This document shows, in pieces, positions 44,001 through 56,000 of a stretch of 64,000 bases of DNA (positions are counted from its first letter, which is position 1; every line of letters begins with the position of its first letter). Where the stretch lies: positions 20,901 to 84,900 of the forward strand of contig DF237038.1 of NCBI GenBank assembly GCA_000708835.1. Direction: 5' to 3'. The notes below the pieces were generated by a model that worked only from the letters and a program-made list of their open reading frames with translations, did no database searches and was not told the DNA's origin. A program made the translations under genes and the position numbers. This DNA is from Klebsormidium nitens (taxonomy: Eukaryota; Streptophyta; Klebsormidiophyceae; Klebsormidiales; Klebsormidiaceae).

Positions 44001-46778
44001 CGTCTTTGTCTTTCTTAGACGGCTTTCCGGTCTCTCAAGCCGAGGCTCCGCCGGATCAACAAACTTCCGCTGACGGATCCAAAGAGGGAATGGCGTCAAA
44101 CACGGACCTCAGTGGGGACCTCTTAAAAGGTAATGGAGGCAGTCGTAGCCCGCCCAGTACTTGGGAACCTTTAAATGACCCTTTCGCACCGAGCCTGGAA
44201 GAGATGGAGGCTTTCAAGCGGCGGATGGGCATTCACCCGGACGTCGATCCGTTCGGGCGGCCCTCGACGGCTGGCCGGAACTCCGGTGGCAGAACGGAAC
44301 GGGCAACTAATGGAGTTGATTCAGGAGGTGTTCCGGCGCCTAGAAGAGGCAGCGCCGGAACGGAAGCTGGCAAATGGAGTGGGATGTCGAAGGAAGGCAC
44401 TGACAGCGAAACGAGAACGAAATCTGGAATGAACGAAGAAGCGGAAGAGTTGGAAGCTATTGGTAAACCGCAACGATCACGAAGGGAGAAAAACTTCGAC
44501 GAAGCAACGACAGCTGGAATTGAAGCGGCATCTCCCGGCGGGGAGCATCGAACGGAACCGGGCAGCGGAACGGAACCGGAAAGCGCGGCCGCGCGGGCGC
44601 GGCAGAGGCACGTGATGCGGGTGGAGGGTGCGCTTGCTGACATGGGCGAACGGGTAAGGCTGACGTCGAAGCTTCAAAAACAGGTTTCAGAGGACTACGT
44701 TGTCCAGATGTTTCTGCGGTCCTTTCTCCTCTGCGAGTCTAGTTCCCTAAAGCTTTCGTTGTTGGGTGTGGACTGATCTTGTCGAGGTAGTAAGGAGACT
44801 GGGATGAAGTTGAGGAGTACAGGGAACATTTTTTCATTTGGTCAGCAGGGTATGTCTCTGGCTGTTTGAAGGCCTCACAAAGGCATTTCGTTCTCTAGTC
44901 CCAGTGCGTGCCAAAGTTTGGTGATTCCTTGCGAGCAAATCAAGCGCAGATCTGGATGCGAAATGTATATGCAGCCGTGACAAACTTTTGGACTGTACAT
45001 GGGTGCCAAATAGAAAGGCGCTGCTCGCACGCCATTTCTGCTACGAACTGGGCTCGAATCTTGGAGACTTTTGAAGCCGCTACTGTTTCAACTGGTTGAA
45101 ACTTAAGTACCTTGTTGTGATCCATTCACTGCCCCTTGGAAATCGACCAACATTTTTTCTTCTCCACACTGCACACGTATTACCGAAGACAAAATCGACC
45201 AACATTTTTTCTTCTCCTTACTGCACACGTATTCCCGGAGACATAGTCGCAGTCGTTCCAAGCACGGCCGACAACCTTGACCCAAATCGCAACAACACTG
45301 CAAGCCTGAGAGCTTTCGGCCTTCTGCTGCAGCTGACGTCATATCACGCGCACGTGACGTCAGTCATCAGCAACCTGCGGCAGCGCCTAGTGGCGCCCAC
45401 TCTAGACGCGGCCGCGGCCGCAATGCTCGACAACGGTTACTTGGTAGCGGCCACCCGTGCGCTGCCCGCCGTCCCTCAGATCGATCTGGAAACGCCTCCC
45501 GGGGAGGAGGATGACGTCAGCGGAAGAACGAACGACGTCAGCAAGGGTGATGCGAACGAGAGCGGAAGTTTGCGGAGGCTCGGCAGCGAACGGAACGGAA
45601 AAGGAGCGAACGGGACGGAAGGTAGAGTGCCAAACGGAATGGCGGGGGGGGTTGCTCAGAGTGGAGAAGGGGAGGGGGTGCTCAGCAAACAGCGTAGATT
45701 CTCGGGGAAGAAAAGTTATGTACAGGGACTGAAAATTAGGACGGATGCAGTTCCAGCTGACTTGCACGGAACCAGCAGCGGTAGACTTAGTTCGAGCGGA
45801 AACGGAACGGAAAGGTTGCCCGGGAATCCCGAAAGCCGGGGGATCACAAGGCGCCGAATGAGCGCTGATGCCACTTTGGTGAATAAGCACGTGACAGTCG
45901 AGTCGCTCGAGCGGGCCACCAGGATCCTGCCACGTGGCACTAAACGAGTTGGAGCAGACCGGGGGAGCGAACTAGAACGGGCGGCGTTGACGGACAGGGG
46001 ACGAAGGGACAGGGTGAGAGTCCAAGACATGGGCGGAAACGGAAACGGAAATGGAACGACGGTCAGGACTGCAAATGACGTCAGCCTACGCCCGCTCAGA
46101 ACGGGTTTGGCGGAAAGGCGGGCTCCGAAAGCTGTTTGGTTGGAGGAACCGAAGGCAACGGACGATCGGGTAAACGGAACAGGTGGCGAGGTACGTACTG
46201 CGGGGTCGGAAGGTGCTGACGTGAGCGTACCGGACGGCAAGCCGACGGCCGAAAAGGAGAAGAAGACTCCGCGCAGTAACAGCGAGCCAGACGTCCGCCC
46301 CGCTAAAGAAGCGCTGGAGCTCTTCTATAACATGTTCCCGGAATGCGCTGGAGACGGGCGGGCGGATTCCGCCGGGAAGGAGAATCTTGCTGGGGGGACC
46401 GTCAAGCGAGAACGACTGTCCTGGAAGGAGAATCGCAGCGAAAGCACCGCCGTCGGATCGCAGGTGTCTGCGAATCGGACTGCACGGAGTGCACCAGCAG
46501 CTGAATCCATGAAAAAGAGAAGTACTTACGAAGAAATGGGTGTTAAGAACGAAGGGGCGAGGGGTGCTGGTTCCTTCAGGTCAAAGGCCGCCTTTGCCGC
46601 TGCAAGACTAGAAACAGATCCTGGGGGGAAAGAAAGGCCTCTGAAGTTGCCCCTTATTCCGGTTACACCGACCAGCCAAGCCCAAAAGTGCGGACGAAGT
46701 GGCAATAGGAGAGTCTCAAATAGGAATCGACCACCAGCCGATGACAAACTATGTCGCCCCTTCGTGTCTGTCGATTGA
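41036..46778 (+). CDS. SDS22-type leucine-rich repeat protein with long disordered tail, 6 exons
   Basis: Predicted 991 aa protein. Exons: 41036-41271, 42011-42197, 42582-42806, 43297-43484, 43960-44653, 45333-46778 (sum 2976 nt). Residues about 1-290 hold SDS22-like repeats of about 22 residues (LTNLTSLDLSRNQIKKL; LVRLEELTLDHNQLTSLEGL; LTELSLRNNRIADLSGL). They are closed by the LRR-cap NPLCQAFQSNRGYRKAAREA with LPSLSFLDG, typical of ciliary and centrosomal LRR proteins. The rest is low-complexity Ser/Gly/Glu/Arg/Asn sequence with short helical stretches (SVISNLRQRLVAPTLDAA). No enzyme domain was recognised. The exon 5 donor (GAACGG|GTAAGG) and exon 6 acceptor (CTGCTGCAG) are the best in-frame pair, but the long open frame from 45096 leaves some doubt. 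A cytoskeletal or ciliary scaffold role is inferred from the architecture and from CFAP299 nearby. Confidence 0.75.
43083..43120 (+). repeat. Possible decayed copy of LRR exon 4 start
   Basis: GCAGGTTGATCAACAGACAC followed by GAATGGCTCTC resembles the true border GCAGGAGATCCACATCGGAC followed by GCAACCGCCTCTC at 43294, about 211 bp downstream. The match is imperfect, so this is the weakest of the border copies. Confidence 0.35.
45140..45243. repeat. 52 bp tandem repeat in LRR gene intron 5
   Basis: Two adjacent copies start with AAATCGACCAACATTTTTTC at 45140 and 45192 and end with GCACACGTATTMCCGRAGACA. They differ at only a few positions, so this is a recent duplication, about 90 nt before the exon 6 acceptor. 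Confidence 0.9.
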
Positions 46779-47912
46779 GACAGCTGTCGTAAACTTAAAG
46801 TCGTGTTGGTAAGAGCTTCAGGCATCCGCGTCTCAGTCTATGTGCAGTGCCGACTCAAGGGCCTCTGTCCCGAAGGATGACTGTCCTAGAAAGAGTTACG
46901 ATTAACCAACAATCAAACAACTAACAAGATTGTGTGCATCGCCCCAGTGATCATGGAAGCCATGCACGGGGACTCTGTTCGTGCTGCGAGATTGACTTTG
47001 ATCAATCTAGCTAGCTGTCAAGGCCTCCCATTCAAGTGATCGCCTCACACATGGATATCTGAAGCTAGACGGATGATGCAGCTCCAATGATTGCGGCATG
47101 TTACAACTTTTCTCAGCTGCATGCATGACATGCGACCGGGCCCGGGCCCCGTCCTTTCTCTTCTGATTGTTGTTTGTCAGGCTGCACTACATCTCACTCC
47201 GTTGGCGTGCATGACTACACTCAACAAGCGAATTGTTTCACCAATCATCAGGTGCAAGCGAGCACATGACATCATCAGAATGATAAAATTTGTTAGGTGC
47301 CCCAGAATGCATGTGACGAGGCGGGCAGTGCCATTTCTCAGATCGAACTTAAGAGAGAGGGATCTAAGGCGAGACATAATAAGGTTACCGCACGTTGAGA
47401 CAGGTACGGTTACTTTTGGGGTTAAGGTGCGTACAGGTGTGGAGCAGGTAACCTTTTATAATTAGGTTAGGGTTCAAGGGTTAGTCGGACTCAACTTAAG
47501 ATCATCTTGGCCTATCTTCTTGAGTTTCATGTAAGAGAGCGCATGGCCGAGCCGGTTTCCCGCACCGTAGCATTTACCCCGGCCCATGCTATATAAGGTT
47601 CACGGCTTAACTGAATGAGTCTGCATGTAGCTCGAGCGGTTTCACCCGCGGTCATTAATCGCGAAGTCCGGGTCAGATGGCAACGCTGTAGACCGTACGT
47701 CGAGCGATTGCACGTAAATTGATCTCTCTTTTTCAATCAAGCAAACTATCTATGCAACAAACGAACGCTCTGTCTGTTTCACAATCATTTGAGGCGTCTG
47801 CACGCAACGTGCGGACGCTTAGGAAGACGTCCTCGTCTCAATCAGCAACTCTCCACCGACCCTCCGGACACCAGAAAGTCCGCAAAATTATCAACTCCTT
47901 TCCCGGTTGGCA
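46779..47912. other. Convergent spacer between LRR and aquaporin genes
   Basis: About 1.1 kb holding the two 3' UTRs. It includes a G/C palindromic run (CCGGGCCCGGGCCCCG near 47137) and a TTAGGTTAGGGTT word near 47463. No tRNA cloverleaf or coding sequence was recognised. Confidence 0.5.
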
Positions 47913-50900
47913 TTATGCAGAAAGGACCACCTTCTTCTCGGGCTTTTGGTCCTGAACCATGGGCACGATGGGCGCCTGAAGGAAGATGTGCTTATATACG
48001 AAGGCCGCCAGGGCTGCGCCGATGCAAGGCCTGCAAAAGAATGTTAAAGATTCTCAGGACAAAAAAGGCTATAAATTAGTTTCATATCTGATCAGATGGT
48101 TTCCCCTCTTTCTCTTTGCTTGTCTTTCCAGCCAATGTGGCGCCGATGCAAGGAAGAAGATGGGTAAAGTTCCAGGAAAGTTATCACAAAGGAAGGCGTG
48201 CACCTCATTGAGAGCATGAGCTTTTGTTCTTTTCAAAAGCTTTAACCAAGTGAGAAGGTACCGCTGGCAGAAGAAACGAGGCGACGATCGGTAGAGAACA
48301 CCGGGACTCCTGTGCGGATCGGTTCTTCCAGAGGATTTCGAACGGAATGCCAAGACGGATGGGGGAAGAGCGCTCAATTACGTAATGGTCGAAGTGGAGA
48401 CTCCAGCTCTTAATGAAGGGTGGAAGCTGAACTGCCCAAGCGCATTTTCCGCCTCGGCGTATCAAGGTTGCAATAGTGGGCTGACGTCAACCGCGCGTTC
48501 TCCGCTGTCTGCTAATGCGCAAAGCGCGTCTCAGCCTGCCAGAGCAGACTCTTTTCAAAGATGAGGGCGGTACTTCACGAAGAACATCAATGTGCAGTAG
48601 TGACTGCATTTTGCGCTGTGAATGTTGATCTACTCAATTGTTTGCAAGAAAATGGTAAAGAAAGAAGTCAGCGTAACCCACCCAAACCAGTAGATCCAGT
48701 GCGCGCTCGTGAAGCTGCCGGAGACGAGAGCGGGGCCGAAGCTCCGCGCGGGGTTCATGGAAGCACCTGCGCGGAACCGGAACGGATGAGAGCGGAACAC
48801 AAGGTTTTGTCAAGTTGGAGATATAAGCCGGAGAGGCTGTGCTGATGCGCTTCTCAGAAGGAGCCGAATGTGAAACCTGTAGCCGCATTTTTCTGCTCAA
48901 AGTGGTGCAAATTGCGAAGCGAATCCCACCCCAACAAAACGGCAGATGTTGGACTCAATAAGCTATGACCGGGGGATAAGCAATGAGGGGAGGCACGTGC
49001 CTGCTTGGGGCTTGCCCACGAGGGTGGCCTATCAGCACCGCAAAACCCAGAAACTCCGACACCAAACCAAATCAGAAACGAAACGCCACAAGCTATTCGA
49101 GATAGGATAAGCTATGAGGCGACACGTGGTGGTTCACCAGCACCGCAAAGCCCAACGGGAAGTCCCTTTACCACAACAATTTTCTGAAAGAAACCAGTAG
49201 ATAAACCATGCCGTAAGCTACGTGATAAGAGAGATAAGCTATGCACACGTGCCTGTATAAGGGACGCCCACGAGGTGGTCCACCAGCACCGCAAAGCCGA
49301 TGGGCAGCGGCGCGATAACTCCGGGCCCGCGCCGATCGACGGCGACTCCGAAGATAGTGAACACCAGGATGAACGTCAGCATGACCTCCATCACCAGGCC
49401 CTGCCCCGCATTTACACCGTGGCCCAGGGAGTGCGAGCCGAGGCCGCCCACGAAGTGGCCTGCGGGGGTGGGAATGCGCTCGGGTGAGGAAGAACAATTG
49501 ATAGACAAAGTCGTGCGTCCAGGCCTTATATTGGGTCAGATTCTGGGCCACCCAGTGTTGTCAAAACTGGCAAGCCGGGTATTTCAGCCCACATACGGGT
49601 GAGTTACTGCAGTCCATTCCTTGCCAAAACGTTTTAAAACAACGACGATGACTGTCTCGTTTTGAGTGTGCTAGGGCCACCCTATATCAATTTTGACACG
49701 ACCTCGAACACACAGAAAGAACCGCCAAATATCCACATGCGAAGGATTGCGTCTTGAACGAAGGCCTCGTTCAGTCCTAAACCACCCCAAAGCCAGACAA
49801 TACACCACTGCTAACGAGTGCTTAACCACCTAGATAACCCACCTGGTGTGCACATATCTAGAAGCGCCGCCCCGAAGATCCCCCCCAGTAGCTGAGCGCC
49901 TATGTACACCGAAGCGCGGATCAGGTTCTCCTTTCCGGCGACCACAAACGCCACGGTTACGGCCGGGTTAATGTGACCGCCGGATATCGCTCCCGTGGCT
50001 CCGGCGAGGAGCGCGATCGCGAGCCCGTGTGCGACGGCGATGGCGACCAGGCGGGCACTGTCGAGGCCCGGGGCAAGCATGCCTGGAAGGAGATATGGTC
50101 GCCGTTCAGGGGACAAGTATTCAAATTGTAACCTGGGTGTGGATGACAAACCAGATGGACAGTATATCAAAGCGGCAGAAGCTACTCAATGCCGGCGGGT
50201 TGATTCAGTCGCTGAGATGAAACCAGATGCGTTTAAACAGGTTCGAAGGATCAAACGGGTGATGTTTTGCTGCTGGGCTTGCCTTAGTATCGACGAAACA
50301 GTCCTTCCAACCTACGCGGTCGGAATCGCCTCCTCTGCCTCTCACCGTTACAAAGCATCGCTTGCCTGGATAAGCCCCTAGCGCATTCTGATCACGAGAC
50401 TTTCTGGCACTCTTCTGGGACAACGCCCATAGCTTTCAAAAGAACTGGCCAAGGGCCCCCCCTGACTGAGTTAGACGTCTGATTCGTTTGCTCTTCAACA
50501 GACTGCATTACAAAGCCCCCGGTCACATAATCTCATGCGCCACCAAAATTTTGGTTACGCTTGCTTCAGGTTGTATCTTGTTCACGTACCTGTTGCAACT
50601 ACGGACCCGCAGCCAATGAAGACGAACAGCAGCGTGGCGACGAACTCCGCCCCCGCGGACCGCCAGACCTCCTTGGAGCGGAACGTGTTCTTGTCGCCCA
50701 GCTCGACCTTCATGAAGTTGAGCATGTTCACCAGCTTCACGGCGCCGTCGACCATCGCCGTCAGCTGGTTGTGATGCGCGCCGTCCTGTAACAAAAACAT
50801 ACCGTTTGGCGTTTTGGGCTTCGACTTTCGCAACCTCGAAAATTTTTAGAAATGAAGTGTGACGATACTGTGGATGTTTACCAACTTCACTACGGCGTCC

Positions 50901-51895
50901 ATCACTGCGTCCATCCTGCAAGAAGGGTTTAGGGAACAGGCTATTGAGATTCCGAACTCAGTGCTTTCCGATTTGGCGAAGGTGGATTCTCACGAATCTT
51001 GTATATTTACCAGCTTCACGGTCAGTTTGACCGCTACATTCAGCTGCTTGTGTGGGTGCTCCTGAACGAATCTTGTGCGTGATTGTTGGTCTCAGGAATC
51101 TGTGGGCATCAGGATTCGCGTTCCCATGAGAAAGGTTGGATGTGGGCCACCTTCACCGTGCCTTCCACTATTGCCGCAGCGGTTCTGTCTGAAACACGAT
51201 GTGCGGGGGATCATGATAACATTAAAATGCTGTTGACCCTCAGTGCTGCCGGCTAGTTCCGGTCAACTCAACCGGAACTGCAGATGGTTGAGTTTATTGC
51301 GTACTTCTGCGCAAGTGGCCTAAGCTAAAACTGTTCTCTGCTAGTTTTGCAACGAATTTGAATGTGATCAGAGCGTTAATTCCAATGCCCAGGACCGTCA
51401 GCATAAGTTCTCCGGTCAGCGGTTTACAGAATTGCTGGGTGAACTTGCTTCTTCTTCACAAGCTGTAACCCAACCTATGCTTATGAATGCCGGAATGGTT
51501 TCCAGGACCATTTGGCTGGTAAGCCAAAGAAAATGCCTCAAGGTTCTGTGATGTCTGCGCAACTCCAGACTCTGGTCCTTTTTTCCACAATGTGTCTGCA
51601 ACAGCTTTGATCGGAAAAAGCGGCCTCGCATGACCTAGTCATGACCATTTAACAGGCATATGTATCCCAGATGCAGAGCACAAGCATTCCTAGCAGGAGT
51701 CCACAAAAACAAAGACAACTTTATTCTCACCCCTTGAGACCCATCATCCCGCAGGCTGACGCTCTCGTGCGCCATGTCTTGGTCGTCGTTGATCGGATAA
51801 ATCATGGCAGGGTCGCCCGAGGACCGCACATTGATAGCCTGCCCCTCCGGAATTTGCAGCTCGATATAGCCCCCTGTGCCCTTGTTTGGCGCCAT
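47913..51895 (-). CDS. Aquaporin (MIP family, TIP-like), 6 exons
   Basis: Predicted 336 aa six-TM channel for water or small neutral solutes. Exons in transcript order: 51895-51731, 50785-50590, 50082-49843, 49459-49253, 48766-48682, 48030-47913 (sum 1011 nt). Both pore boxes are intact: [13 protein letters not shown] and [15 protein letters not shown], the latter with the selectivity-filter Arg. TM1 is [19 protein letters not shown], and the order and spacing fit tonoplast-type aquaporins better than PIPs. The N-terminus is unusually long: about 105 residues before TM1, including [20 protein letters not shown] and a helical stretch [18 protein letters not shown], where TIPs usually have about 20. 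The exon 4 donor appears to be GC (TACAG|GCACGT), because only that phase joins correctly to GASMNPAR. Introns 1, 4 and 5 carry decayed exon-border copies. Family identity is very secure; subfamily is tentative. Confidence 0.93.
48120..48170 (-). repeat. Decayed copy of aquaporin exon 6 start
   Basis: CAATGTGGCGCCGATGCAAGG at about 48133 resembles the true exon 6 start (plus-strand GGGCTGCGCCGATGCAAGG at about 48010, encoding PCIGAALAA). The offset is about 124 bp, inside intron 5 upstream of the real exon. Confidence 0.6.
48976..49166 (-). repeat. Two decayed copies of aquaporin exon 4 end in intron 4
   Basis: The true exon end at 49253-49310 reads on the plus strand CCACCAGCACCGCAAAGCC, flanked on the intron side by ATAAGCTATGCACACGTGCC. 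Copies at about 49105-49166 (TTCACCAGCACCGCAAAGCC, preceded by ATAAGCTATGAGGCGACACG) and about 48976-49060 (TATCAGCACCGCAAAACC, preceded by ATAAGCAATGAGGGGAGGCA) repeat both exon and intron flank. Spacing is about 144 and 103 bp. Confidence 0.85.
50866..51190 (-). repeat. Three decayed copies of aquaporin exon 2 5' part in intron 1
   Basis: The true exon 2 carries, on the plus strand, TTCACCAGCTTCACGGCGCC at about 50727. Copies appear at about 50874 (TTTACCAACTTCACTACGGC, reading [11 protein letters not shown] on the minus strand), about 51005 (TTTACCAGCTTCACGGTCAG, reading TVKLVNI) and about 51137 (GGCCACCTTCACCGTGCC). Spacing is about 130-150 bp. The first copy still has an upstream CAG acceptor. 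Confidence 0.82.
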
Positions 51896-53094
51896 TTCTA
51901 CTTGGGATGCAGATCCAGGTTTCTCTGACCCCTTTGCGCCTTTTGAAGGTTTAGCCACAAGTTTATTGTGGCCGCAGCATCTGTGGCTCCAAGGCGACAA
52001 AGAAGGTTCCCTGAAGAATCACCGCCTCAATGCAAGATTCGCAGTCTTCTTGGACAGCTGTCTGCCTGATATCCAGATGGTCTTTTGACGAATGTGGTCA
52101 TCTCAAATTTTGATTGCATGCTTGAAAGCAACGACCATGCGCCTACTGAGGCTACTCCTTTGACTACAGGGCAGGAGGCAGATTGTGAGCAGGAATGGTG
52201 CTCACTGGTTTACACAGGGTACCTAGGTAATGATGTCCTGATCAGGGGCCAGATCCAGGATCAAGTATAGGGACAGCAGGACTTCACACCTGTGTGCCAG
52301 CAAACATCATAAACATAACGATAAAGTTTAATACCTATAAGGATCTAAGAGCTATAAGACACGCCCGGCGAACGGGTGGGGTTGGTATGGTGGTTAGGGT
52401 GGGTTCGGGTGGGGAGCGCGTGATGTTTGTAGGTTAGGGTTTTTAGTTAGGTTGCTGCCCCAGGTACTTCCTTATAGGTATTAGATCCTTATAGGTATTA
52501 AACTTGATGGGTATGTATATACAGTACACACAGTAAAGAAGCCCCAATTTCGTCTCAAGCACTCGTTGGATCAGCCGGCGGTTACCGTACAGTCTTTTGG
52601 TGTTGTAGCTGCCCTGTTCTCGACGTTGATAAAATCCTTATCGACGGTTACAAGTCATTTTCCTTCAAACCCGTCCGATGATTGTTTTGTTTTCGTAGAT
52701 TACCGTCGGATGAAGGACTCGAAGCCATGCGTGCGCGCGCCGTGGCCGCGTGTGGGGGCCAGACTGAGCTGACCGAACGGCCTAACAATCCAGCTTACCT
52801 ACAGCCCCCGGCGTGCTCTGGCCCGGCAGCTCATGTTGAGTTCGTCTCTAAAGTCGCTCTAACGTAAGCGTTTGCAGAAAGATGCACTCTCCTGATCATT
52901 CGATTGTCGCTGAAGTTTTATTGAGTGAGATAAAGGAATCCTTTATAGTTGCTCTAGAGCACGAGAGCTGGCTAGTCAGCCAAACAGTGCGCTAAATGGT
53001 GACGTGCTCGCATACACACAGTTCAAGGAAGCTTAAGAAGGAAGGCACGCTGCTTAGAGAGCTCCTTTGATCGCAGAGATCAAGTACAAAGAGG
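51896..53094. promoter_or_regulatory. Divergent intergenic region, aquaporin / CFAP299
   Basis: 1.2 kb between opposite start codons. It holds promoters and 5' UTRs of both genes and a MITE-like element at 52324-52505. No further gene was recognised. Confidence 0.5.
52324..52505. mobile_element. MITE-like element with 24 bp terminal inverted repeats
   Basis: AAGTTTAATACCTATAAGGATCTA at the left end (52324-52347) is matched as a perfect inverted repeat at 52482-52505. The 182 bp element has no coding capacity. Its interior is G-rich on one strand (GGTTAGGGTGGGTTCGGGTG) and contains a second CCTTATAGGTATTA just inside the right end. No clear target-site duplication is visible, so the superfamily cannot be assigned. 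Confidence 0.8.
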
Positions 53095-56000
53095 ATGGAC
53101 GGCTTTGATACTGGCATACAAGATGCCGCTATGCAATTCAACTCGTGAGGCTCCAAATCTCCATAGCTTGACAGCAAGTCCTAGCCGTCACTTTCAGCAA
53201 TGCACAGGCAATTGGTTCAAAATCTCTGCTGCCCCAAAGCATGTGTACTGTTTAGCTGCATCCTCACTCCTGCGAGAGATTGATGTGGCTATTGACACTT
53301 TGAGTGTGCAATTTTTCTTCTCCTGAGCTCGGCAGTCCTTGAGCCTGATCCATTTTTTGACTGCAGCTATGAAGAGTACCTGGATCATCACATCACGCAA
53401 ACAGACATGTTTTACCTCGAAGATGTGGACCTAGCTCGGCAATTGGTGGAGCTGGGGTGAGTCCGATTCTTTCAAAGACCATCTCTTTGGAGTTTTCATC
53501 CCAAGGGAAATAACAGCTCCTGGGCAGCATTGCGAATTTCAAAGTTGCCCTGCGCTTGCTCTACTTTCACCACATGCCCGACACTGATGTGTTTGGCATA
53601 CTTTCTTCAGGGCAATGCTATAGGAAACTCTTCCGTTGCAGTCGTTATTGTTTCAAGTCTTACCAGTATAACTTGCTCGCTGGCAGGTACCGAGGGAATG
53701 GCGAGATCCTCAGAAGGGAGGACTTTGAGGCAAGGAAGGAGGCGGCTGAGCAAGCAAGGTTGCAGGTAGGCCAACAAGAATCTTAACTTGAGAGTTTCTA
53801 AATCGATGAGGAACAAATCAGTTTGCAGACCTTACGGACAAGTCAAGGACCTACATGCAAAACTTTGCATGCATATTCGTTTCCAGATTTTGAATCTGAA
53901 AGCTGTCACGGAGGATGTAGCCTTGCCGCGAGCGACACTGCCTGCTGAATGTCAAGAACCTGGGGTACTGTGAAGATGCCTCTGGCGCTTCCCTTGATGG
54001 AGCCTGTGCTGATATTTTTGCAGAAACTGAGAAACAAGCCTAAGAAACTGTACAGCGTGGGGAAGGATGTGGAAGGACACCCGCTTCTGATGGTAAGAGT
54101 TTCAACACTCCGATTCCCTGCTGTTGGCATTTGCTTTCATGAAAAGAATCACAGCAAATGCCGCCAAGCAACCACGATTTCACCTGCATCAGTTGCACGC
54201 CGTTTCTTACTGGTACAGGTGATTTGCATTGGACTTGAGACGCAGTTTAAGAAAAAGTGGGTTTTCTCCTGCGACTATTCCCAGAAGAGAGACCGGATCC
54301 ACGGGCGTGCGAGTGCATCTTCAGATGCTCGCAGAGAGGGCTGCTTGCTTTCGCCAAATTTGCGTGGCAGCTCTACGGAGGCCAAAGAAGCGCTCCATTC
54401 GATTTCGTGCAGGCTTTGGCGCAACGAGAGGAGCCTGTGAGGAGTGGGAAGCTGGCAGTATCCTTATCAGGCGCTCCAGGCAGTGACTTCACTGCATGCA
54501 AGTCTTATTGTTCGAAGCTTCGAGTCTTGAGTACGTGCATCCATTCATTGAGGTGCTATCTGGCAAGGTCTGTCTTGATTCCGTCCACTGCATGTTACAG
54601 AAGTCTCGAAGCGACAATCTGGCCACTTTTTCCTTCTCCTCTGGAAGCCTGTGAGCCCCTATATGTAAGGTCCCTGCAAGCGTGTTTTGAACAAGCCTCT
54701 GTACTTGACTCAAGTCGTTCAGACTATCATATTCGTCCGTGACGTCAACAGCAAAGGACAAGAGGTACGTTACGCTGCTAGGGAGAGGACTCTGCGAGTC
54801 ACAACTTAGACACCAAAAATCTGAGTTACGCGACTTGTCCTTAAAGCCAATCGAACGTAAACCTGGACGAATTATTCAGTCAATCTCAGTGACCAATTGA
54901 CAAGGGAATCCTGGTTGTTCACCTCCGTTTCGTTTCTTGTGTGATCTTAAATTCCCTCTAGCTTTGCTTCTCCATAGCTGCATGTACGCACCAATCACTT
55001 CACCTCAACCTGAGACGCGTCTTGCCTCCGTCCTTTTCGTCCTATCAATCTCAATTCATCATCGTTCTTGAGAGCGATCCAGCTTTGATTTGACCAACAG
55101 ATTCTGCTACCCAACAATAGTCCAAAATGAGCGCAGATTGGCATACCGCGATCCAGGTGGGGCCAAAAGCGTACCGCGTATTCGGCCGCAGGTGTCTGCT
55201 TATATAGATTACGCCCAGCGGTTAAAGACGGAGGACCTCGACCCGGTGTTTGAATGCAAGAAGAAGTTGCTGCCGCGGCCCTCCGACCTCAGCTTCTACA
55301 ACTGGGAGACGCAGACATCGACGTCGAACGCCACGCCGAACTTTCAGGTCAGCTGCGATTCGATTGGTGACATGTTTGGATTCAGAAGAGACTTGCAAGG
55401 AAGTGGAAAGCCTTATTTCTCGTGATTATTCTTGCTGGTCAGCTGGGCTTGGATTGAGCGGGTTGGAGCGTCCAAGTGACCCGGATTTGTTGGATCTTGT
55501 AACGACGTCGTTGGGGCAGAGATAGAAAGGCTGTGATAGAAGGAGTCAAATTTCTCCGCTGAGCTTGTAGACTTTTACTCTCGTGTGATCAAGGACTCTG
55601 CGATTCTACCCTTCACGAGTTGTTGCTAAGGTTGGCTATATTCCTTCCGTAATACCGAGGACAGAGAGTTCCAGTATACACCGCCAGAATTGGGTATTCT
55701 TGAGATTGTTCGAAAGTGGATCTCTCTTCGTGCAGGTGATTGCCGACAACGAGGAAGGTCTGCTCTTCAAAAACAAGCGGGACCGTAAAGTAATCAACGT
55801 GAGCGTCTATCCTTGCCCACCGAGAATTGAAAAGCCTTGTTGAGCCTGTGCTTGGAGTATGCAGCAACTGTGTGTTTGTGAGCTTACTCGCTTGACAGTC
55901 GTCACAATAAGACGTCAGATTGGAAATGAAAGTCCAGGTGCCACGGTGCAAGCAAATTCGTTCTGCAGCCCGAGGATGTCCACAAATGTCAAAAAGGTTG

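Noticed and set aside
45096-45332. Upstream extension of LRR exon 6 as coding
   Set aside because: It contains the 52 bp tandem repeat and lower G/C, and the acceptor at 45332 joins exon 5 in phase. It remains possible but less likely.
47540-47720. G/C-rich stretch resembling a structured RNA gene
   Set aside because: Could not be folded into tRNA or a known snRNA; no promoter elements were recognised.
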